This document shows positions 9,028 to 18,957 of a stretch of DNA of 64,000 nucleotides, in pieces; the stretch's first letter is position 1, and each line of letters starts with the position of its first letter. The notes below the pieces were generated by a model. The model was not told the DNA's origin. It made no database searches and saw nothing but the letters and a program-made list of their open reading frames with translations. Both the position numbers and the translations under genes were made by a program. Origin of the DNA: Pseudomonas tensinigenes (GTDB lineage Bacteria; Pseudomonadota; Gammaproteobacteria; Pseudomonadales; Pseudomonadaceae); the NCBI RefSeq assembly GCF_014268445.2, contig NZ_CP077089.1:293501-357500 (forward strand), in the 5' to 3' direction.

Positions 9028-9981
9028 ATGTCTGTGTTCACTCCCCTGGCTCGGCCCGAGCTGGAAACCTTTCTCGCCCCTTACGGGCTTGGCTGTCTGC
9101 TTGATTTCCAGGGGATCGCCGCCGGCAGCGAAAACACCAACTTCTTTATCAGCCTGGAGCAGGGCGAATTCGTCCTGACCCTGGTCGAGCGCGGCCCGGT
9201 GCAGGAGATGCCGTTCTTCATCGACCTGCTCGATGTCCTGCACGAAGCCGATCTGCCGGTGCCGTACGCGTTGCGCACCACTGACGGCGTGGCGCTGCGT
9301 GAGCTGAAAGGCAAACCGGCACTGTTGCAACCGCGCCTGTCCGGCAAGCACATCAAGATCGCCAACGCGCAGCATTGCGCGCAGGTCGGCGAGTTGCAGG
9401 CGCACTTGCACCTGGCGACCCAGGGCGAGCGCATGATCAAGCGCAAGACCGACCGTGGCCTCGACTGGATGCTGGAGGAGGGCACGGAGTTTCTTTCGCA
9501 CCTGAGCGATGAACCGCGTGCGCTGCTGCAACAGGCGTTGGACGAGATTACCGAGCGCAAAGACAAGATTCTTGCGCTGCCCCGGGCGAACATCCACGCC
9601 GACCTGTTCCGCGACAACGCGATGTTCGAAGGCACGCACCTGACCGGGCTGATTGACTTCTACAATGCTTGCTCGGGGCCGATGCTGTATGACGTGGCGA
9701 TTGCCTTGAACGACTGGTGTTCGGACGAGGACGGTTTGATCGATGGGCCGCGTGCTCGCGCATTCCTTGGCGCTTATGCGGCGCTGCGCCCGTTTACGGC
9801 GGCGGAAGCTGAGTTGTGGCCGACCATGCTGCGTGTGGCCTGTGTGCGATTCTGGCTGTCGCGGTTGATCGCGGCGGAGCAGTTCGCCGGGCAGGACGTG
9901 TTGATTCACGATCCGCGGGAGTTTGAGCAGCGCTTGGCGCAGCGGCAGCAGGTCAGTACACCGTTGCCTTTCGCCCTTTAA
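9028..9981 (+). CDS. thrB: homoserine kinase (ThrB type II, APH fold)
   Basis: A 317-residue kinase of the aminoglycoside phosphotransferase fold. It has GSENTNFFI (nucleotide loop), the catalytic loop NIHADLFRDN and the metal-binding LIDFYNA. ThrB phosphorylates homoserine on the way to threonine. The start MSVFTPLARPELETFLAPYGLG is the usual one for pseudomonad ThrB. It is not part of a thrABC operon here, which is normal for Pseudomonas. A long perfect REP hairpin follows 4 bases after the stop and separates it from the convergent znuA. Confidence 0.93.
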   Translation: MSVFTPLARPELETFLAPYGLGCLLDFQGIAAGSENTNFFISLEQGEFVLTLVERGPVQEMPFFIDLLDVLHEADLPVPYALRTTDGVALRELKGKPALLQPRLSGKHIKIANAQHCAQVGELQAHLHLATQGERMIKRKTDRGLDWMLEEGTEFLSHLSDEPRALLQQALDEITERKDKILALPRANIHADLFRDNAMFEGTHLTGLIDFYNACSGPMLYDVAIALNDWCSDEDGLIDGPRARAFLGAYAALRPFTAAEAELWPTMLRVACVRFWLSRLIAAEQFAGQDVLIHDPREFEQRLAQRQQVSTPLPFAL

Positions 9982-9985
9982 AAGC

Positions 9986-10049
9986 TTCGCGAGCAGGCTC
10001 GCTCCCACAGGATTTCGGTGATCCTGTGGGAGCGAGCCTGCTCGCGAAT
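9986..10049. repeat. REP pair, perfect 28-base inverted repeat
   Basis: Two head-to-head copies of the element with core GGGAGCGAGCCTGCTCGC form 28-base perfect arms around an 8-base loop, between the convergent thrB and znuA. The same element recurs at 24932, 28881, 43979 and 46475. It could act as a two-way terminator or mRNA stabiliser. Confidence 0.92.
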
Positions 10050-10072
10050 GGGGGCAACACCGATGCCGGGGG

Positions 10073-11002
10073 TTACAGAGATTCCAGGCACCCGGCCAAA
10101 TCGTTACCCAGCTTCTCCAATACCTGCTCATAGCCCTGAGCCGTCGCCGGGGTGTACCCGCCCAACGCATCCAGTTCAGCCAGTTTCACCGGCAAACCCG
10201 CCACCAGGGTTTCGGCCAGACGCGGACGCAATGGCGGCTCACTGAACACACAAGTCTTGCCCACTTCCTGCAATCGCTTGCGCATCGCCGCAACATGCTG
10301 CGCACCGGGCTGCACTTCGGCGGCCACGCTGAACACACCGGCATGCTTCAGGCCATAAGCCTCTTCAAAGTAATCAAACGCTTCGTGGAAGACGAAGTAG
10401 GGCTTGCCTTCAACACTGGCCAGACGCTTCTTCAAACGCTGATCCAGTGCGTCCAGACGTTCGTCAAACGCCTTGGCGTTCTTCTGATAGCGCTCGGCAT
10501 TAGCCGGATCTGCGGTGCTCAAGTCAGCGGCCATCTTGTCGGCAATCACCCGCGCATTCACCGGCGATAGCCACAAATGCGCATCCAGCGTGCCCGGACG
10601 ATGATCGTGATCATGCTCGTCGGCGTCTTCGGCGTGGGAATGGCTGTCCTCAGCAAAACGCCGCAATTTCATCCCCGGCAAATCCTGCACCGCGACGCTC
10701 GGCAGCGTCCGACCATTCAGCACGCGTGGCAGAAAGCCTTCCATGTCCGGGCCGATCCAGTACAGCAGATCGACCGACTGCACCTTCCGTACGTCGGATG
10801 GCCGCAACGCGTAATTGTGCGGCGAGGCACCCGGCGGCAGCAGCACTTCGGGAATCGCCACGCCGTCCTGCACCGCCGCTGCAATCAGCTGCAACGGTTT
10901 GATGCTGGTGAGGACTTTGACCTCGGCCTGAGCCGAACCGATCAGCAGAAAACTGGCGACAAAAGCCACAAAAACAGAAAAAAGTCGGGACACGATGACC
11001 AC
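10073..11002 (-). CDS. znuA: zinc ABC transporter, periplasmic zinc-binding protein ZnuA
   Basis: A 309-residue precursor with a signal peptide (cleavage near residue 26, GSAQA|E). The cluster A-I metal-binding fold shows PPGASPHNYALRPSD (His62), a later VFHEAFDYF (His) and a His/Asp-rich loop around residues 119-136 (SHSHAEDADEHDHDH) typical of ZnuA rather than manganese-binding relatives. It captures zinc for ZnuBC. The frame opens with GTG at 11002, and a second GTG at 10993 is also possible; neither has a strong ribosome site. It is divergent from zur, with a Zur-like palindrome between them. Confidence 0.93.
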   Translation of the reverse strand: MVIVSRLFSVFVAFVASFLLIGSAQAEVKVLTSIKPLQLIAAAVQDGVAIPEVLLPPGASPHNYALRPSDVRKVQSVDLLYWIGPDMEGFLPRVLNGRTLPSVAVQDLPGMKLRRFAEDSHSHAEDADEHDHDHRPGTLDAHLWLSPVNARVIADKMAADLSTADPANAERYQKNAKAFDERLDALDQRLKKRLASVEGKPYFVFHEAFDYFEEAYGLKHAGVFSVAAEVQPGAQHVAAMRKRLQEVGKTCVFSEPPLRPRLAETLVAGLPVKLAELDALGGYTPATAQGYEQVLEKLGNDLAGCLESL

Positions 11003-11020
11003 TCAAGGAGGCGAGAACGG

Positions 11021-11033
11021 GTAACATAATAAC
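11021..11033. promoter_or_regulatory. candidate Zur box between znuA and zur
   Basis: The AT-rich imperfect palindrome GTAACATAATAAC lies in the 57-base divergent spacer. It resembles the GTTATnnnATAAC core recognised by Zur in gammaproteobacteria. One site could control both directions, repressing znuA and zur-znuCB when zinc is plentiful. Confidence 0.65.
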
Positions 11034-11059
11034 GTCTCTATCAAAACTCGTCGCCGCCC

Positions 11060-11542
11060 ATGCCTATTACACCGATTGCCAGCCGTCCCCACGACCACTC
11101 TCATTGCGTGCACAGCGCTTTGTCCGAGGCCGATACCTTGTGCGCCCAGAAAGGCTTGCGCCTGACCGCGTTGCGCCGCCGGGTGCTGGAACTGGTGTGG
11201 CAGAGTCACAAGCCGCTGGGCGCCTACGACATTCTCGCTGTACTCAGCGAGCAGGACGGCCGCCGCGCCGCGCCGCCAACCGTGTACCGCGCGCTGGATT
11301 TCCTTTTGGAAAACGGCCTGGTGCACCGCATCTCTTCGCTGAACGCCTTCGTCGGCTGCGTCCATCCGGAGCACGCGCATCAGGGCCAGTTCCTGATCTG
11401 CCGCGATTGCCACGCTGCCATCGAGCTTGAGCAAAAAGTGATCAGCGACGCGATCATCAACAGCGCCAAAGACGTCGGTTTCATCGTCGAAGCCCAGACC
11501 GTCGAAGTCGTCGGCCTGTGCTCCGGTTGCCAGGGGGCTTGA
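11060..11542 (+). CDS. zur: zinc uptake regulator Zur (Fur family; Np20)
   Basis: A 160-residue Fur-family repressor. The N-terminal winged helix has [18 protein letters not shown] and the recognition region [21 protein letters not shown]. The C-terminal part has [19 protein letters not shown] and a final CSGC pair for structural zinc. Linkage to znuA, znuC and znuB identifies it as Zur rather than Fur. A His-containing N-terminal tail (HDHSHCVH) precedes the domain. Its stop overlaps the znuC start by one base (TGATG), so the zur-znuC-znuB genes are translationally coupled. Confidence 0.93.
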   Translation: MPITPIASRPHDHSHCVHSALSEADTLCAQKGLRLTALRRRVLELVWQSHKPLGAYDILAVLSEQDGRRAAPPTVYRALDFLLENGLVHRISSLNAFVGCVHPEHAHQGQFLICRDCHAAIELEQKVISDAIINSAKDVGFIVEAQTVEVVGLCSGCQGA

Positions 11543-12327
11543 TGAGCAACGCGCTGATCCGTCTGGAGCAGGTCGCCGTCACATTTGCCGGGCAGGCTGT
11601 GCTGGACAATATCGAGCTGAGCGTCGAGCCGGGGCAGATCGTCACCCTGATCGGCCCCAATGGCGCCGGCAAGACCACGCTGGTGCGCGCCGTGCTGGGC
11701 CTGTTGAAACCGGACAGCGGCAGCGTCTGGCGCAAACCGAAACTGCGCGTCGGTTACATGCCGCAAAAACTCCACGTCGATCCGACTCTTCCGCTGTCGG
11801 TGCTGCGTTTTCTGCGGCTGGTGCCGGGCGTTGATCGTCCGCGTGCGCTGGCCGCGCTGAAAGAGGTCGGCGCTGAACACGTTATCGACAGCCCTGTGCA
11901 AAGCGTTTCCGGCGGTGAAATGCAGCGTGTGCTGCTGGCGCGGGCACTGCTGCGGGAGCCGGAATTGCTGGTGCTCGACGAGCCGGTGCAAGGCGTCGAC
12001 GTCGCCGGGCAGGCCGAGCTGTACAGCCTGATCACCCGTTTGCGCGACCGCCATGGCTGCGGCGTGCTGATGGTGTCCCACGATTTGCATCTGGTGATGA
12101 GCACCACCGACCAAGTGGTCTGCCTCAACCGTCACGTCTGCTGCTCCGGGCATCCCGAGCAGGTCAGTGGCGATCCGGCGTTTGTCGAGCTGTTCGGCAA
12201 GAACGCGCAGAGCCTGGCGGTCTATCACCACCATCACGACCACGCTCACGACCTGCACGGCTCGGTGGTCAAAGGGCCGGTTATTGGCCAACCTCACGTT
12301 CACGGAGACAACTGCAAGCATGGCTGA
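11542..12327 (+). CDS. znuC: zinc ABC transporter ATP-binding protein ZnuC
   Basis: A 261-residue ABC ATPase with Walker A GPNGAGKT (38-45), signature [14 protein letters not shown] and Walker [14 protein letters not shown] His-rich C-terminal tail ([10 protein letters not shown]) fits a zinc-related role. It powers zinc import through ZnuB. The frame is open from 11518, but ATG 11542 gives the normal N-terminus and overlaps the zur stop by one base. The znuB start lies inside its last codons, an 8-base overlap. Confidence 0.94.
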   Translation: MSNALIRLEQVAVTFAGQAVLDNIELSVEPGQIVTLIGPNGAGKTTLVRAVLGLLKPDSGSVWRKPKLRVGYMPQKLHVDPTLPLSVLRFLRLVPGVDRPRALAALKEVGAEHVIDSPVQSVSGGEMQRVLLARALLREPELLVLDEPVQGVDVAGQAELYSLITRLRDRHGCGVLMVSHDLHLVMSTTDQVVCLNRHVCCSGHPEQVSGDPAFVELFGKNAQSLAVYHHHHDHAHDLHGSVVKGPVIGQPHVHGDNCKHG

Positions 12328-13108
12328 TTTTCTGTTGTATGCCCTGCTTGCAGGTCTGGCGTTGGCGATTGTTGCAGGTCCGCTGGGTTCGTTCGTGGTC
12401 TGGCGGCGCATGGCCTATTTCGGCGACACCTTGTCCCACGCCGCGTTACTCGGTGTGGCGTTGGGCTTTTTGCTGGATGTCAGCCCGACGGTCGCGGTCA
12501 CCGTAGGCTGCCTGTTGCTGGCGGTGCTGCTGGTCACGCTGCAACAGCGTCAACCGCTGGCGTCTGACACGCTTTTGGGAATTCTCGCACCAAGCACGCT
12601 CTCTCTCGGTCTGGTGGTACTAAGCTTCATGCATGAAGTGCGGATCGACCTGATGGCCTATCTGTTCGGCGACCTGCTGGCGATCAGCCCGACCGATCTG
12701 GCGTGGATCCTTGGCGGCAGTGCGGCGGTGCTGGTGTTGCTGGTAACGCTGTGGCGGCCATTGCTGGCGATCACCGTGCACGAAGAGCTGGCCAAGGTTG
12801 AAGGCCTGCCGGTGGCGGGCCTGCGCATGGCGCTGATGCTGTTGATTGCGGTAGTAATCGCGGTGGCGATGAAAATCGTCGGGGTGTTGCTGATTACCTC
12901 GCTGTTGATCATTCCCGCCGCTGCGGCACAGCGTCACGCCCGCTCGCCGGAGCAGATGGCACTGGGCGCGAGCCTGCTGGGCATGCTTGCGGTGTGTGGC
13001 GGGCTGGCGCTGTCGTGGTTCAAGGACACCCCGGCGGGGCCGTCAATCGTTGTGACGGCGGCCGCACTGTTTCTGCTGAGTTTTGTTCTGCCCCGTCGCG
13101 GGGTGTAG
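12320..13108 (+). CDS. znuB: zinc ABC transporter permease ZnuB
   Basis: A 262-residue, very hydrophobic inner-membrane protein with about seven or eight predicted membrane segments and the ABC-3 family sequence [31 protein letters not shown] (split here: [17 protein letters not shown], then LSHAALLG). The ATG at 12320 was chosen because the upstream extension is Arg/Thr-rich and lies inside znuC. It forms the membrane channel of the high-affinity zinc importer with ZnuC and receives zinc from ZnuA. Confidence 0.93.
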   Translation: MADFLLYALLAGLALAIVAGPLGSFVVWRRMAYFGDTLSHAALLGVALGFLLDVSPTVAVTVGCLLLAVLLVTLQQRQPLASDTLLGILAPSTLSLGLVVLSFMHEVRIDLMAYLFGDLLAISPTDLAWILGGSAAVLVLLVTLWRPLLAITVHEELAKVEGLPVAGLRMALMLLIAVVIAVAMKIVGVLLITSLLIIPAAAAQRHARSPEQMALGASLLGMLAVCGGLALSWFKDTPAGPSIVVTAAALFLLSFVLPRRGV

Positions 13109-13145
13109 ACTTGGCCGCTTTTTGCGCAAATAGAGAGTCGCAGGA

Positions 13146-13859
13146 ATGAAGCCGTTCGCCTCCCGTTATCTGCTCCTTGTCGCATTTTCAGTGCTGCTGG
13201 GCGCCTGCCAAAGTACGCCGCCGGTGGCTGAAGTCCCCGATGCGCGGGCTACGGCCATCGCACAGCTGGAACAAAGCCTGGCCAGCAGCGAATTGGCCAC
13301 TGCCGAAGATCAGTTGGCCGCTTTGCAGAAAGAAACCCCCAACGACCAATCCCTTGAGCAGTACCAGCGCCAATTGGCCGAGGCGTATCTGCGTCGCAGC
13401 CAGATCGTGCTGCAGAAGGGCGATGTGAATGCCGCCGCCACGGCGCTGAGCCGTGCCCGTGCGTTGATGCCGAAAGCGCCGGCGCTGACTGGTGGCGTGA
13501 ATGGCGCCATCACTGAAGCGCGCAAGGCTGAGCTGGAAAAGGCTGAAGCGGCGCTGTTGGCAGCCGAAGCCAAGCCGAAAGCCAAGGTGATCGATCCGAC
13601 TGCCGAGAGCACTACGGTGGCGCTGAACATCACCGATAGTCGCAAACTTCGCAGGCAACTGGATGCGATCGCTGCGGATGTGGTGAATTATGAGTGTGCC
13701 GTCACTATTCAGGCGCCGCGTACCAATGACTATCCGTGGTTGGCGACGTTGCTGAGCAAGCGGGTGAAGAGACTGAACCCGGATTTTGAGCTGAAGATTG
13801 TGAAGCAGACCGTGCGCACCGTGCCTGCGCAGATGGTTCTGAGCCCGCGTAAACCGTAA
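13146..13859 (+). CDS. uncharacterised lipoprotein with helical repeats
   Basis: A 237-residue protein with a lipoprotein signal: a hydrophobic segment to residue 19 and lipobox LGAC. Residues about 35-150 are rich in Ala, Leu, Glu and Gln and look like stacked helices, possibly TPR-like. The C-terminal 70 residues (TDSRKLRRQLDAIAADVVNYECAVTIQAPR) are more globular. It sits 37 bases after znuB in the same direction and is kept at this position in Pseudomonas. The function is unknown and a role in zinc uptake is not implied by sequence. Confidence 0.8.
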   Translation: MKPFASRYLLLVAFSVLLGACQSTPPVAEVPDARATAIAQLEQSLASSELATAEDQLAALQKETPNDQSLEQYQRQLAEAYLRRSQIVLQKGDVNAAATALSRARALMPKAPALTGGVNGAITEARKAELEKAEAALLAAEAKPKAKVIDPTAESTTVALNITDSRKLRRQLDAIAADVVNYECAVTIQAPRTNDYPWLATLLSKRVKRLNPDFELKIVKQTVRTVPAQMVLSPRKP

Positions 13860-13860
13860 A

Positions 13861-13936
13861 AAGATCGCAGCCTGCGGCAGCTCCAACATGGGATTGAGGT
13901 ACACCCTGTAGGAGCTGCCGAAGGCTGCGATCTTTT
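13861..13936. repeat. second-type extragenic palindrome (GATCGCAGCC family)
   Basis: The arms AAGATCGCAGCCTGCGGCAG and CTGCCGAAGGCTGCGATCTT are inverted with about 35 bases between them. It lies between the convergent lipoprotein and katE genes and may terminate both. The same element recurs at 56434-56508. Confidence 0.85.
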
Positions 13937-13940
13937 GCTT

Positions 13941-16079
13941 TTAAGCCGGAATGGCTTTGGCCTTAGGCTCCCGCGCCCAAACCCGATGCTGCCCGATCGC
14001 GGCGAAGAACGGCTTGGTCAACGACGGCACATCCTTGCCTTGCAGCAACCCGGCATCCGCCTCCAGCTTCAGCAAATCCTGCAATTGCTTGGCATCGCCG
14101 TGCAGCGCAATCGCCTTCAAATGCTTGTACGCCTCCAGCAGGTAATGCAGCGCAACGCCGTCACCGCTCAACGCCTTCACCGATGCCGCGCCACCCGGCA
14201 CGAACACCGCGTCAAAAATCACCGACGGCATGCCTTCCATGGACGCATCCACTGGCAGGCTTTTCCCGTCAGCGGTCTTCACTGGCGCCGAAGTCGGCCC
14301 CAGCAACTTGGCATGCGCACCTTCAGCGGCCAATGCCTTCTTCATTGCATCAATCGCGGCACCATCGACGCCGTTGGCAGCTAGAATCGCCACTTTTCGG
14401 GTTTTGATGTTTTCTGGCAGCAAATTAACCTGGCTCAATGATGGCGAGTGATCGAAAGACACCTTGCGCGCATCCACCGTGCCTTTGGTAGGTGCAGGCA
14501 GACCTAGATTAGCCGCCACGCGCTTGGCCAGTTCCAGATCGATGTTGGCCAGAATCTCGTTCACTTCCCGCGCACGGATGAATTCGCGCTCAACCTTGCC
14601 CAGCTCGAAGCTGTAAGCGGCAATGATGTGCTCCTTCTCGTGATCGCTCATGCTGTTGAAGAACAACGTCGCCTGAGAGAAGTGATCGCTGAACGACTCG
14701 CTGCGCTGGCGGATCTTGTTTGCGTCGATGCGCTCTGGATAACTTTCAAAACCACCGTCCTGAGCCGCTGGCGGCGTTTCTTTCGGCCAGCCGCCATCAA
14801 TCGAGTTCGGCTCGTAAGAGGCACGACCCTTGTCGATCACCGAACGGTGCTGGGCATCACGCTGGCCATTGTGGAACGGCGCCACCGGGCGGTTGATCGG
14901 CAACTCGTGAAAATTCGGTCCACCGAGTCGGCTGATTTGCGTGTCGGTGTAGGAAAACAGCCGACCTTGCAGCAACGGGTCGTTGGAGAAGTCGATGCCC
15001 GGCACGATGTGGCCAGGGCAGAACGCGACCTGCTCGGTCTCGGCGAAGAAGTTGTCCGGGTTGCGGTTCAGGGTCATTTTGCCCAGCGGCGTGATCGGCA
15101 CGATTTCTTCGGGGATCAGCTTGGTCGGGTCGAGGATGTCGAAATCGAAGTCGTGCTCGTTTTCCTCCTCAATGATCTGTACACCGAGTTCCCACTCCGG
15201 ATAGTCGCCCATCTCGATCGCTTCCCAGAGGTCGCGACGGTGGTAGTCAGTGTCTTTACCGGCAAGCTTCTGCGCCTCGTCCCATACCAGCGAGCACGTG
15301 CCGGCGGTTGGGCGCCAGTGAAATTTGACGAAGCGCGATTTGCCTTCAGCGTTGATCAAACGGAAGGTGTGTACACCGAAGCCCTGCATGCTGCGCAGGC
15401 TTTTCGGGATCGCCCGGTCGGACATCGCCCAGATGACCATGTGCGCTGATTCCGGCACCAGCGAGACGAAATCCCAGAACGTATCGTGGGCAGAGCCACC
15501 GGTAGGGATTTCATTATGCGGCTCAGGTTTCACCGCGTGGACGAAGTCGGGAAACTTGATCGCGTCCTGAATGAAAAACACCGGCATGTTGTTGCCGACA
15601 AGGTCGAAGTTGCCTTCATCGGTGAAGAACTTCACTGCGAAGCCACGCACGTCACGCACGGTGTCGCCGGAACCACGTGGGCCCTGCACCGTGGAAAAGC
15701 GCACGAATACCGGGGTCTTTTTCCCTGGATCCTGTAGGAAACCGGCCTTGGTCAGCTCCGAATGGTTCTCGTATGCTTGAAAGAAACCATGGGCGCCAGT
15801 GCCGCGCGCGTGAACGATGCGTTCCGGGATCCGCTCATGGTCAAAATGCGTGATCTTTTCCCGCATGATGAAGTCTTCAAGCAGCGACGGCCCGCGCGGC
15901 CCGGCCTTAAGGGTGTTCTGATTATCGGCGATCTTCACACCCTGGTTGGTGCGCAGGGCCTGGCCGGTGGCATCGGAGCGAAATTTTTCCAGGCTGTCGA
16001 GTTTGGCGTTGGTGTTGGCACGATCCGGGGTATCGGTTCCGGCCATCTGGCTTTTATCGGTCGTAGGCTTCTTGCTCAT
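13941..16079 (-). CDS. katE: catalase HPII (large-subunit, clade 2)
   Basis: A 712-residue heme catalase. The catalytic His region is [15 protein letters not shown], followed by the distal Asn segment [22 protein letters not shown]. The heme-ligand Tyr is in [14 protein letters not shown]. Residues about 560-700 form the extra DJ-1/PfpI-like flavodoxin domain ([15 protein letters not shown]) that marks large catalases. It splits hydrogen peroxide in the cytoplasm. ATG 16079 is preferred because GAGGAG lies 10 bases upstream; the frame extends to 16160. It is a single gene, convergent with the lipoprotein gene and divergent from metN. Confidence 0.95.
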   Translation of the reverse strand: MSKKPTTDKSQMAGTDTPDRANTNAKLDSLEKFRSDATGQALRTNQGVKIADNQNTLKAGPRGPSLLEDFIMREKITHFDHERIPERIVHARGTGAHGFFQAYENHSELTKAGFLQDPGKKTPVFVRFSTVQGPRGSGDTVRDVRGFAVKFFTDEGNFDLVGNNMPVFFIQDAIKFPDFVHAVKPEPHNEIPTGGSAHDTFWDFVSLVPESAHMVIWAMSDRAIPKSLRSMQGFGVHTFRLINAEGKSRFVKFHWRPTAGTCSLVWDEAQKLAGKDTDYHRRDLWEAIEMGDYPEWELGVQIIEEENEHDFDFDILDPTKLIPEEIVPITPLGKMTLNRNPDNFFAETEQVAFCPGHIVPGIDFSNDPLLQGRLFSYTDTQISRLGGPNFHELPINRPVAPFHNGQRDAQHRSVIDKGRASYEPNSIDGGWPKETPPAAQDGGFESYPERIDANKIRQRSESFSDHFSQATLFFNSMSDHEKEHIIAAYSFELGKVEREFIRAREVNEILANIDLELAKRVAANLGLPAPTKGTVDARKVSFDHSPSLSQVNLLPENIKTRKVAILAANGVDGAAIDAMKKALAAEGAHAKLLGPTSAPVKTADGKSLPVDASMEGMPSVIFDAVFVPGGAASVKALSGDGVALHYLLEAYKHLKAIALHGDAKQLQDLLKLEADAGLLQGKDVPSLTKPFFAAIGQHRVWAREPKAKAIPA

Positions 16080-16342
16080 CAGTCGTAAACTCCTCGGTTG
16101 ACCCCGATGCTGGCCGGGGACTCTTGAGTGGTTCCCGGGCACGGCACCCAGGGTTTTCAAGTCGCTTACTTAGTGACTGATGGGCTGCTTTGGACGTTCC
16201 TTTTTTATGACCTTTGATCTTGTTATTGCCAAATCGAAGGTTAATTGCGAAATAAATGCTAAGAACCTCTATACGGACAGGCTAAAATGCGCGCCCGGCT
16301 AACCGCTGATCCTTTTCTAACGCGCCCCACAAGGTTCGCTAC

Positions 16343-17350
16343 GTGATCGAGTTTCAAAACGTCCACAAGACTTACCGCGTCGCCGGTAAGGACATTCCCG
16401 CGCTGCATCCGACCAGTCTCGCCATCGAGAACGGGCAGGTGTTCGGCCTCATCGGCCATTCCGGCGCGGGCAAAAGTACCCTGCTGCGTCTGATCAATCG
16501 CCTGGAAGACTCCAGCGGCGGCAAGATCATCGTCGACGGCGAAGAAGTCACCGCGCTGGACGCCAACGGCCTGCGCCGTTTCCGCCAGCAAGTCGGGATG
16601 ATCTTCCAGCACTTCAACCTGCTCGCTTCCAAGACCGTGGCCGACAACGTTGCGTTGCCGCTGACCCTGGCCGGCGAACTGTCGGGCGGCGAGATTGACA
16701 AGCGTGTTGCCGAATTGCTGGCGCGGGTCGGTCTGTCTGACCACGCCAAGAAGTATCCGGCGCAATTGTCCGGCGGCCAGAAGCAGCGCGTCGGCATCGC
16801 CCGCGCCCTGGCGACCAAGCCGAAGATTCTGTTGTGCGACGAGGCCACCAGTGCCCTCGACCCGCAGACCACGGCGTCGGTCCTGCAACTGCTGGCCGAG
16901 ATCAACCGCGAGCTGAAACTGACCATCGTCCTGATCACCCACGAGATGGACGTCATCCGTCGCGTCTGCGATCAAGTGGCGGTGATGGATGCCGGCGTGA
17001 TCGTTGAGCAAGGTTCGGTGGCCGATGTGTTCCTGCATCCGCAGCACCCGACCACCAAGCGTTTCGTCCAGGAAAGCGAGCAGATCGACGAAAGCGAGCA
17101 ACGTGATGACTTTGCTCACGTGCCGGGGCGCATCGTGCGTCTGACCTTCCAGGGCGAAGCGACCTACGCGCCGCTGCTCGGTACCGTCGCCCGGGAAACC
17201 GGCGTCGACTACAGCATCCTTGCCGGTCGTATCGACCGCATCAAAGACATTCCGTACGGGCAATTGACCCTCGCCGTCACCGGTGGCGACATGGAAGCGG
17301 CCTTCGCCCGCTTCACCGCCGCTGACGTTCACATGGAGGTATTGCGCTAA
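16343..17350 (+). CDS. metN: methionine ABC transporter ATP-binding protein MetN
   Basis: A 335-residue ABC ATPase starting with GTG. It has Walker A GHSGAGKS (38-45), signature [15 protein letters not shown] and Walker [13 protein letters not shown]. The C-terminal 90 residues form the NIL/ACT-like domain that senses methionine and inhibits transport. It drives uptake of D- and L-methionine with MetI and MetQ. The metN stop overlaps the metI start by one base (TAATG). The 260-base upstream spacer has a possible -10 (TAAAAT, 16283-16288), and no SAM riboswitch was recognised. Confidence 0.94.
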   Translation: MIEFQNVHKTYRVAGKDIPALHPTSLAIENGQVFGLIGHSGAGKSTLLRLINRLEDSSGGKIIVDGEEVTALDANGLRRFRQQVGMIFQHFNLLASKTVADNVALPLTLAGELSGGEIDKRVAELLARVGLSDHAKKYPAQLSGGQKQRVGIARALATKPKILLCDEATSALDPQTTASVLQLLAEINRELKLTIVLITHEMDVIRRVCDQVAVMDAGVIVEQGSVADVFLHPQHPTTKRFVQESEQIDESEQRDDFAHVPGRIVRLTFQGEATYAPLLGTVARETGVDYSILAGRIDRIKDIPYGQLTLAVTGGDMEAAFARFTAADVHMEVLR

Positions 17351-18024
17351 TGGAAGACCTGATCAGTTTCTTCACCAACATCGACTGGTACGAAATCTGG
17401 CTGGCCACCGGCGACACCATGCTGATGCTCGGCGGTTCGCTGCTGTTCACCGTGTTGCTGGGCCTGCCGCTGGGCGTGTTGCTGTTCCTCTGCAGCCCGC
17501 GTCAGTTGCTGGAAAACCGCGGCCTCTACGCGTTCATGTCGCTGGCGGTGAACATCTTGCGTTCGTTGCCGTTCATTATTCTGTTGATCGTGATGATCCC
17601 GTTCACCGTGCTGATCACCGGCACCTCGCTGGGCGTGGCCGGTGCGATTCCGCCGTTGGTAGTCGGTGCCACACCGTTCTTCGCGCGTCTGGTGGAAACC
17701 GCGCTGCGTGAAGTCGATCGCGGGATCATCGAAGCGACCCAGTCGATGGGCGCGACCACGCGGCAGATCATCATGAACGCCTTGCTGCCGGAAGCCCGTC
17801 CGGGCATCTTCGCGGCGATTACGGTGACGGCGATTACACTGGTGTCCTACACGGCAATGGCCGGTGTGGTCGGTGCCGGTGGTCTGGGTGACCTGGCGAT
17901 TCGTTTCGGCTACCAGCGTTTCCAGACTGACGTGATGATCGTCACTGTGGTGTTGCTGCTGATTCTGGTGCAAGTGCTGCAGATGGTGGGCGACCGTTTG
18001 GTCGTGCATTTTTCGCGCAAATAA
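17350..18024 (+). CDS. metI: methionine ABC transporter permease MetI
   Basis: A 224-residue inner-membrane permease with five or six predicted membrane segments. It carries the EAA loop (EATQSMGATTRQIIMNALLPEARPGI; key EAxxxxG part) that contacts MetN. It shares one base with the metN stop and is followed 76 bases later by metQ. Length and sequence are typical of MetI. Confidence 0.94.
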   Translation: MEDLISFFTNIDWYEIWLATGDTMLMLGGSLLFTVLLGLPLGVLLFLCSPRQLLENRGLYAFMSLAVNILRSLPFIILLIVMIPFTVLITGTSLGVAGAIPPLVVGATPFFARLVETALREVDRGIIEATQSMGATTRQIIMNALLPEARPGIFAAITVTAITLVSYTAMAGVVGAGGLGDLAIRFGYQRFQTDVMIVTVVLLLILVQVLQMVGDRLVVHFSRK

Positions 18025-18100
18025 GCGGTTTTGTATTGAACAGATGAGCCGGCCATTCGCTGGCAGGCGCCAGACGGGCGCCTCATAAGGAGTTAGCTGA

Positions 18101-18871
18101 ATGAAAAAACTGATCGCTGCTTTTGCTGCCGTTGCAGCATTCTCGGCCCACGCCGAAACCCTGACCGTTGCCGCCACTCCGGTGCCGCACGCGGAAATCC
18201 TCGAGTTCGTGAAGCCGGCACTGGCCAAAGAAGGCGTGGATCTGAAGGTCAAGGTCTTCACCGACTACATTCAGCCGAACGTACAGGTCGCGGAAAAGCG
18301 CCTGGACGCTAACTTCTTCCAGCACCAGCCGTACCTCGATGAGTTCAACAAGGCCAAGGGCACCAGCCTGGTCGCCGTGACCGGTGTGCACCTGGAGCCA
18401 CTGGGCGCCTACTCGAGCAAGCTCAAGGACCTGAAGGATCTGCCAAGCGGCGCCAACGTGGTGATCCCGAACGACGCCACCAACGGCGGCCGTGCGCTGT
18501 TGCTGCTGGCCAAGGCTGGCGTGATCACCCTGAAGGATCCGACCAACATCCTGTCGACCGTCAAAGACATCGCGACCAACCCGAAAGACCTGAAGATCCG
18601 TGAACTGGAAGCCGCGACCATCCCGCGCGTGCTGACCCAGGTCGATCTGGCGCTGATCAACACCAACTACGCGCTGGAAGCCAAGCTCGATCCGTCCAAG
18701 GATGCGCTGGTGATCGAAGGTAACGACTCGCCGTACGTGAACATCCTCGTGTCCCGCGCGGACAACAAGGACAGCGACGCGATGAAGAAACTCGCTGCTG
18801 CGCTGCACAGCCCGGAAGTGAAGAAGTTCATTACCGAGAAGTACAAGGGTGCGGTATTGCCGGCGTTCTGA
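18101..18871 (+). CDS. metQ: methionine-binding periplasmic protein MetQ
   Basis: A 256-residue NlpA-family binding protein that begins MKKLIAAFAAVAAFSAHAET. The mature part opens with LTVAATPVPHAEILEFVKP, and YIQPNVQVAEKRLDANFFQH follows, both usual for MetQ. The signal ends AHA|E with no lipobox cysteine, so it should be a soluble periplasmic protein, unlike the E. coli lipoprotein. It is the last gene of metNIQ and is followed 18 bases later by a strong terminator. Ligand specificity (methionine) is inferred from family and operon. Confidence 0.93.
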   Translation: MKKLIAAFAAVAAFSAHAETLTVAATPVPHAEILEFVKPALAKEGVDLKVKVFTDYIQPNVQVAEKRLDANFFQHQPYLDEFNKAKGTSLVAVTGVHLEPLGAYSSKLKDLKDLPSGANVVIPNDATNGGRALLLLAKAGVITLKDPTNILSTVKDIATNPKDLKIRELEAATIPRVLTQVDLALINTNYALEAKLDPSKDALVIEGNDSPYVNILVSRADNKDSDAMKKLAAALHSPEVKKFITEKYKGAVLPAF

Positions 18872-18889
18872 TTCAGGAATGCTGCAACG

Positions 18890-18919
18890 AAAAGGGGACG
18901 CCATGCGCGTCCCCTTTTT
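18890..18919 (+). terminator. Rho-independent terminator of metNIQ
   Basis: The stem AAAAGGGGACGC/GCGTCCCCTTTT has a short CATG loop and a run of six T residues, directly after metQ. Confidence 0.9.
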
Positions 18920-18957
18920 TGTGTCTGGTGCTTGGCTTTGGAACTGTTGTGAAGCTG

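Noticed and set aside
16160..16342. Possible SAM or methionine riboswitch before metN
   Set aside because: No conserved riboswitch core or terminator/antiterminator pair was found in this spacer.
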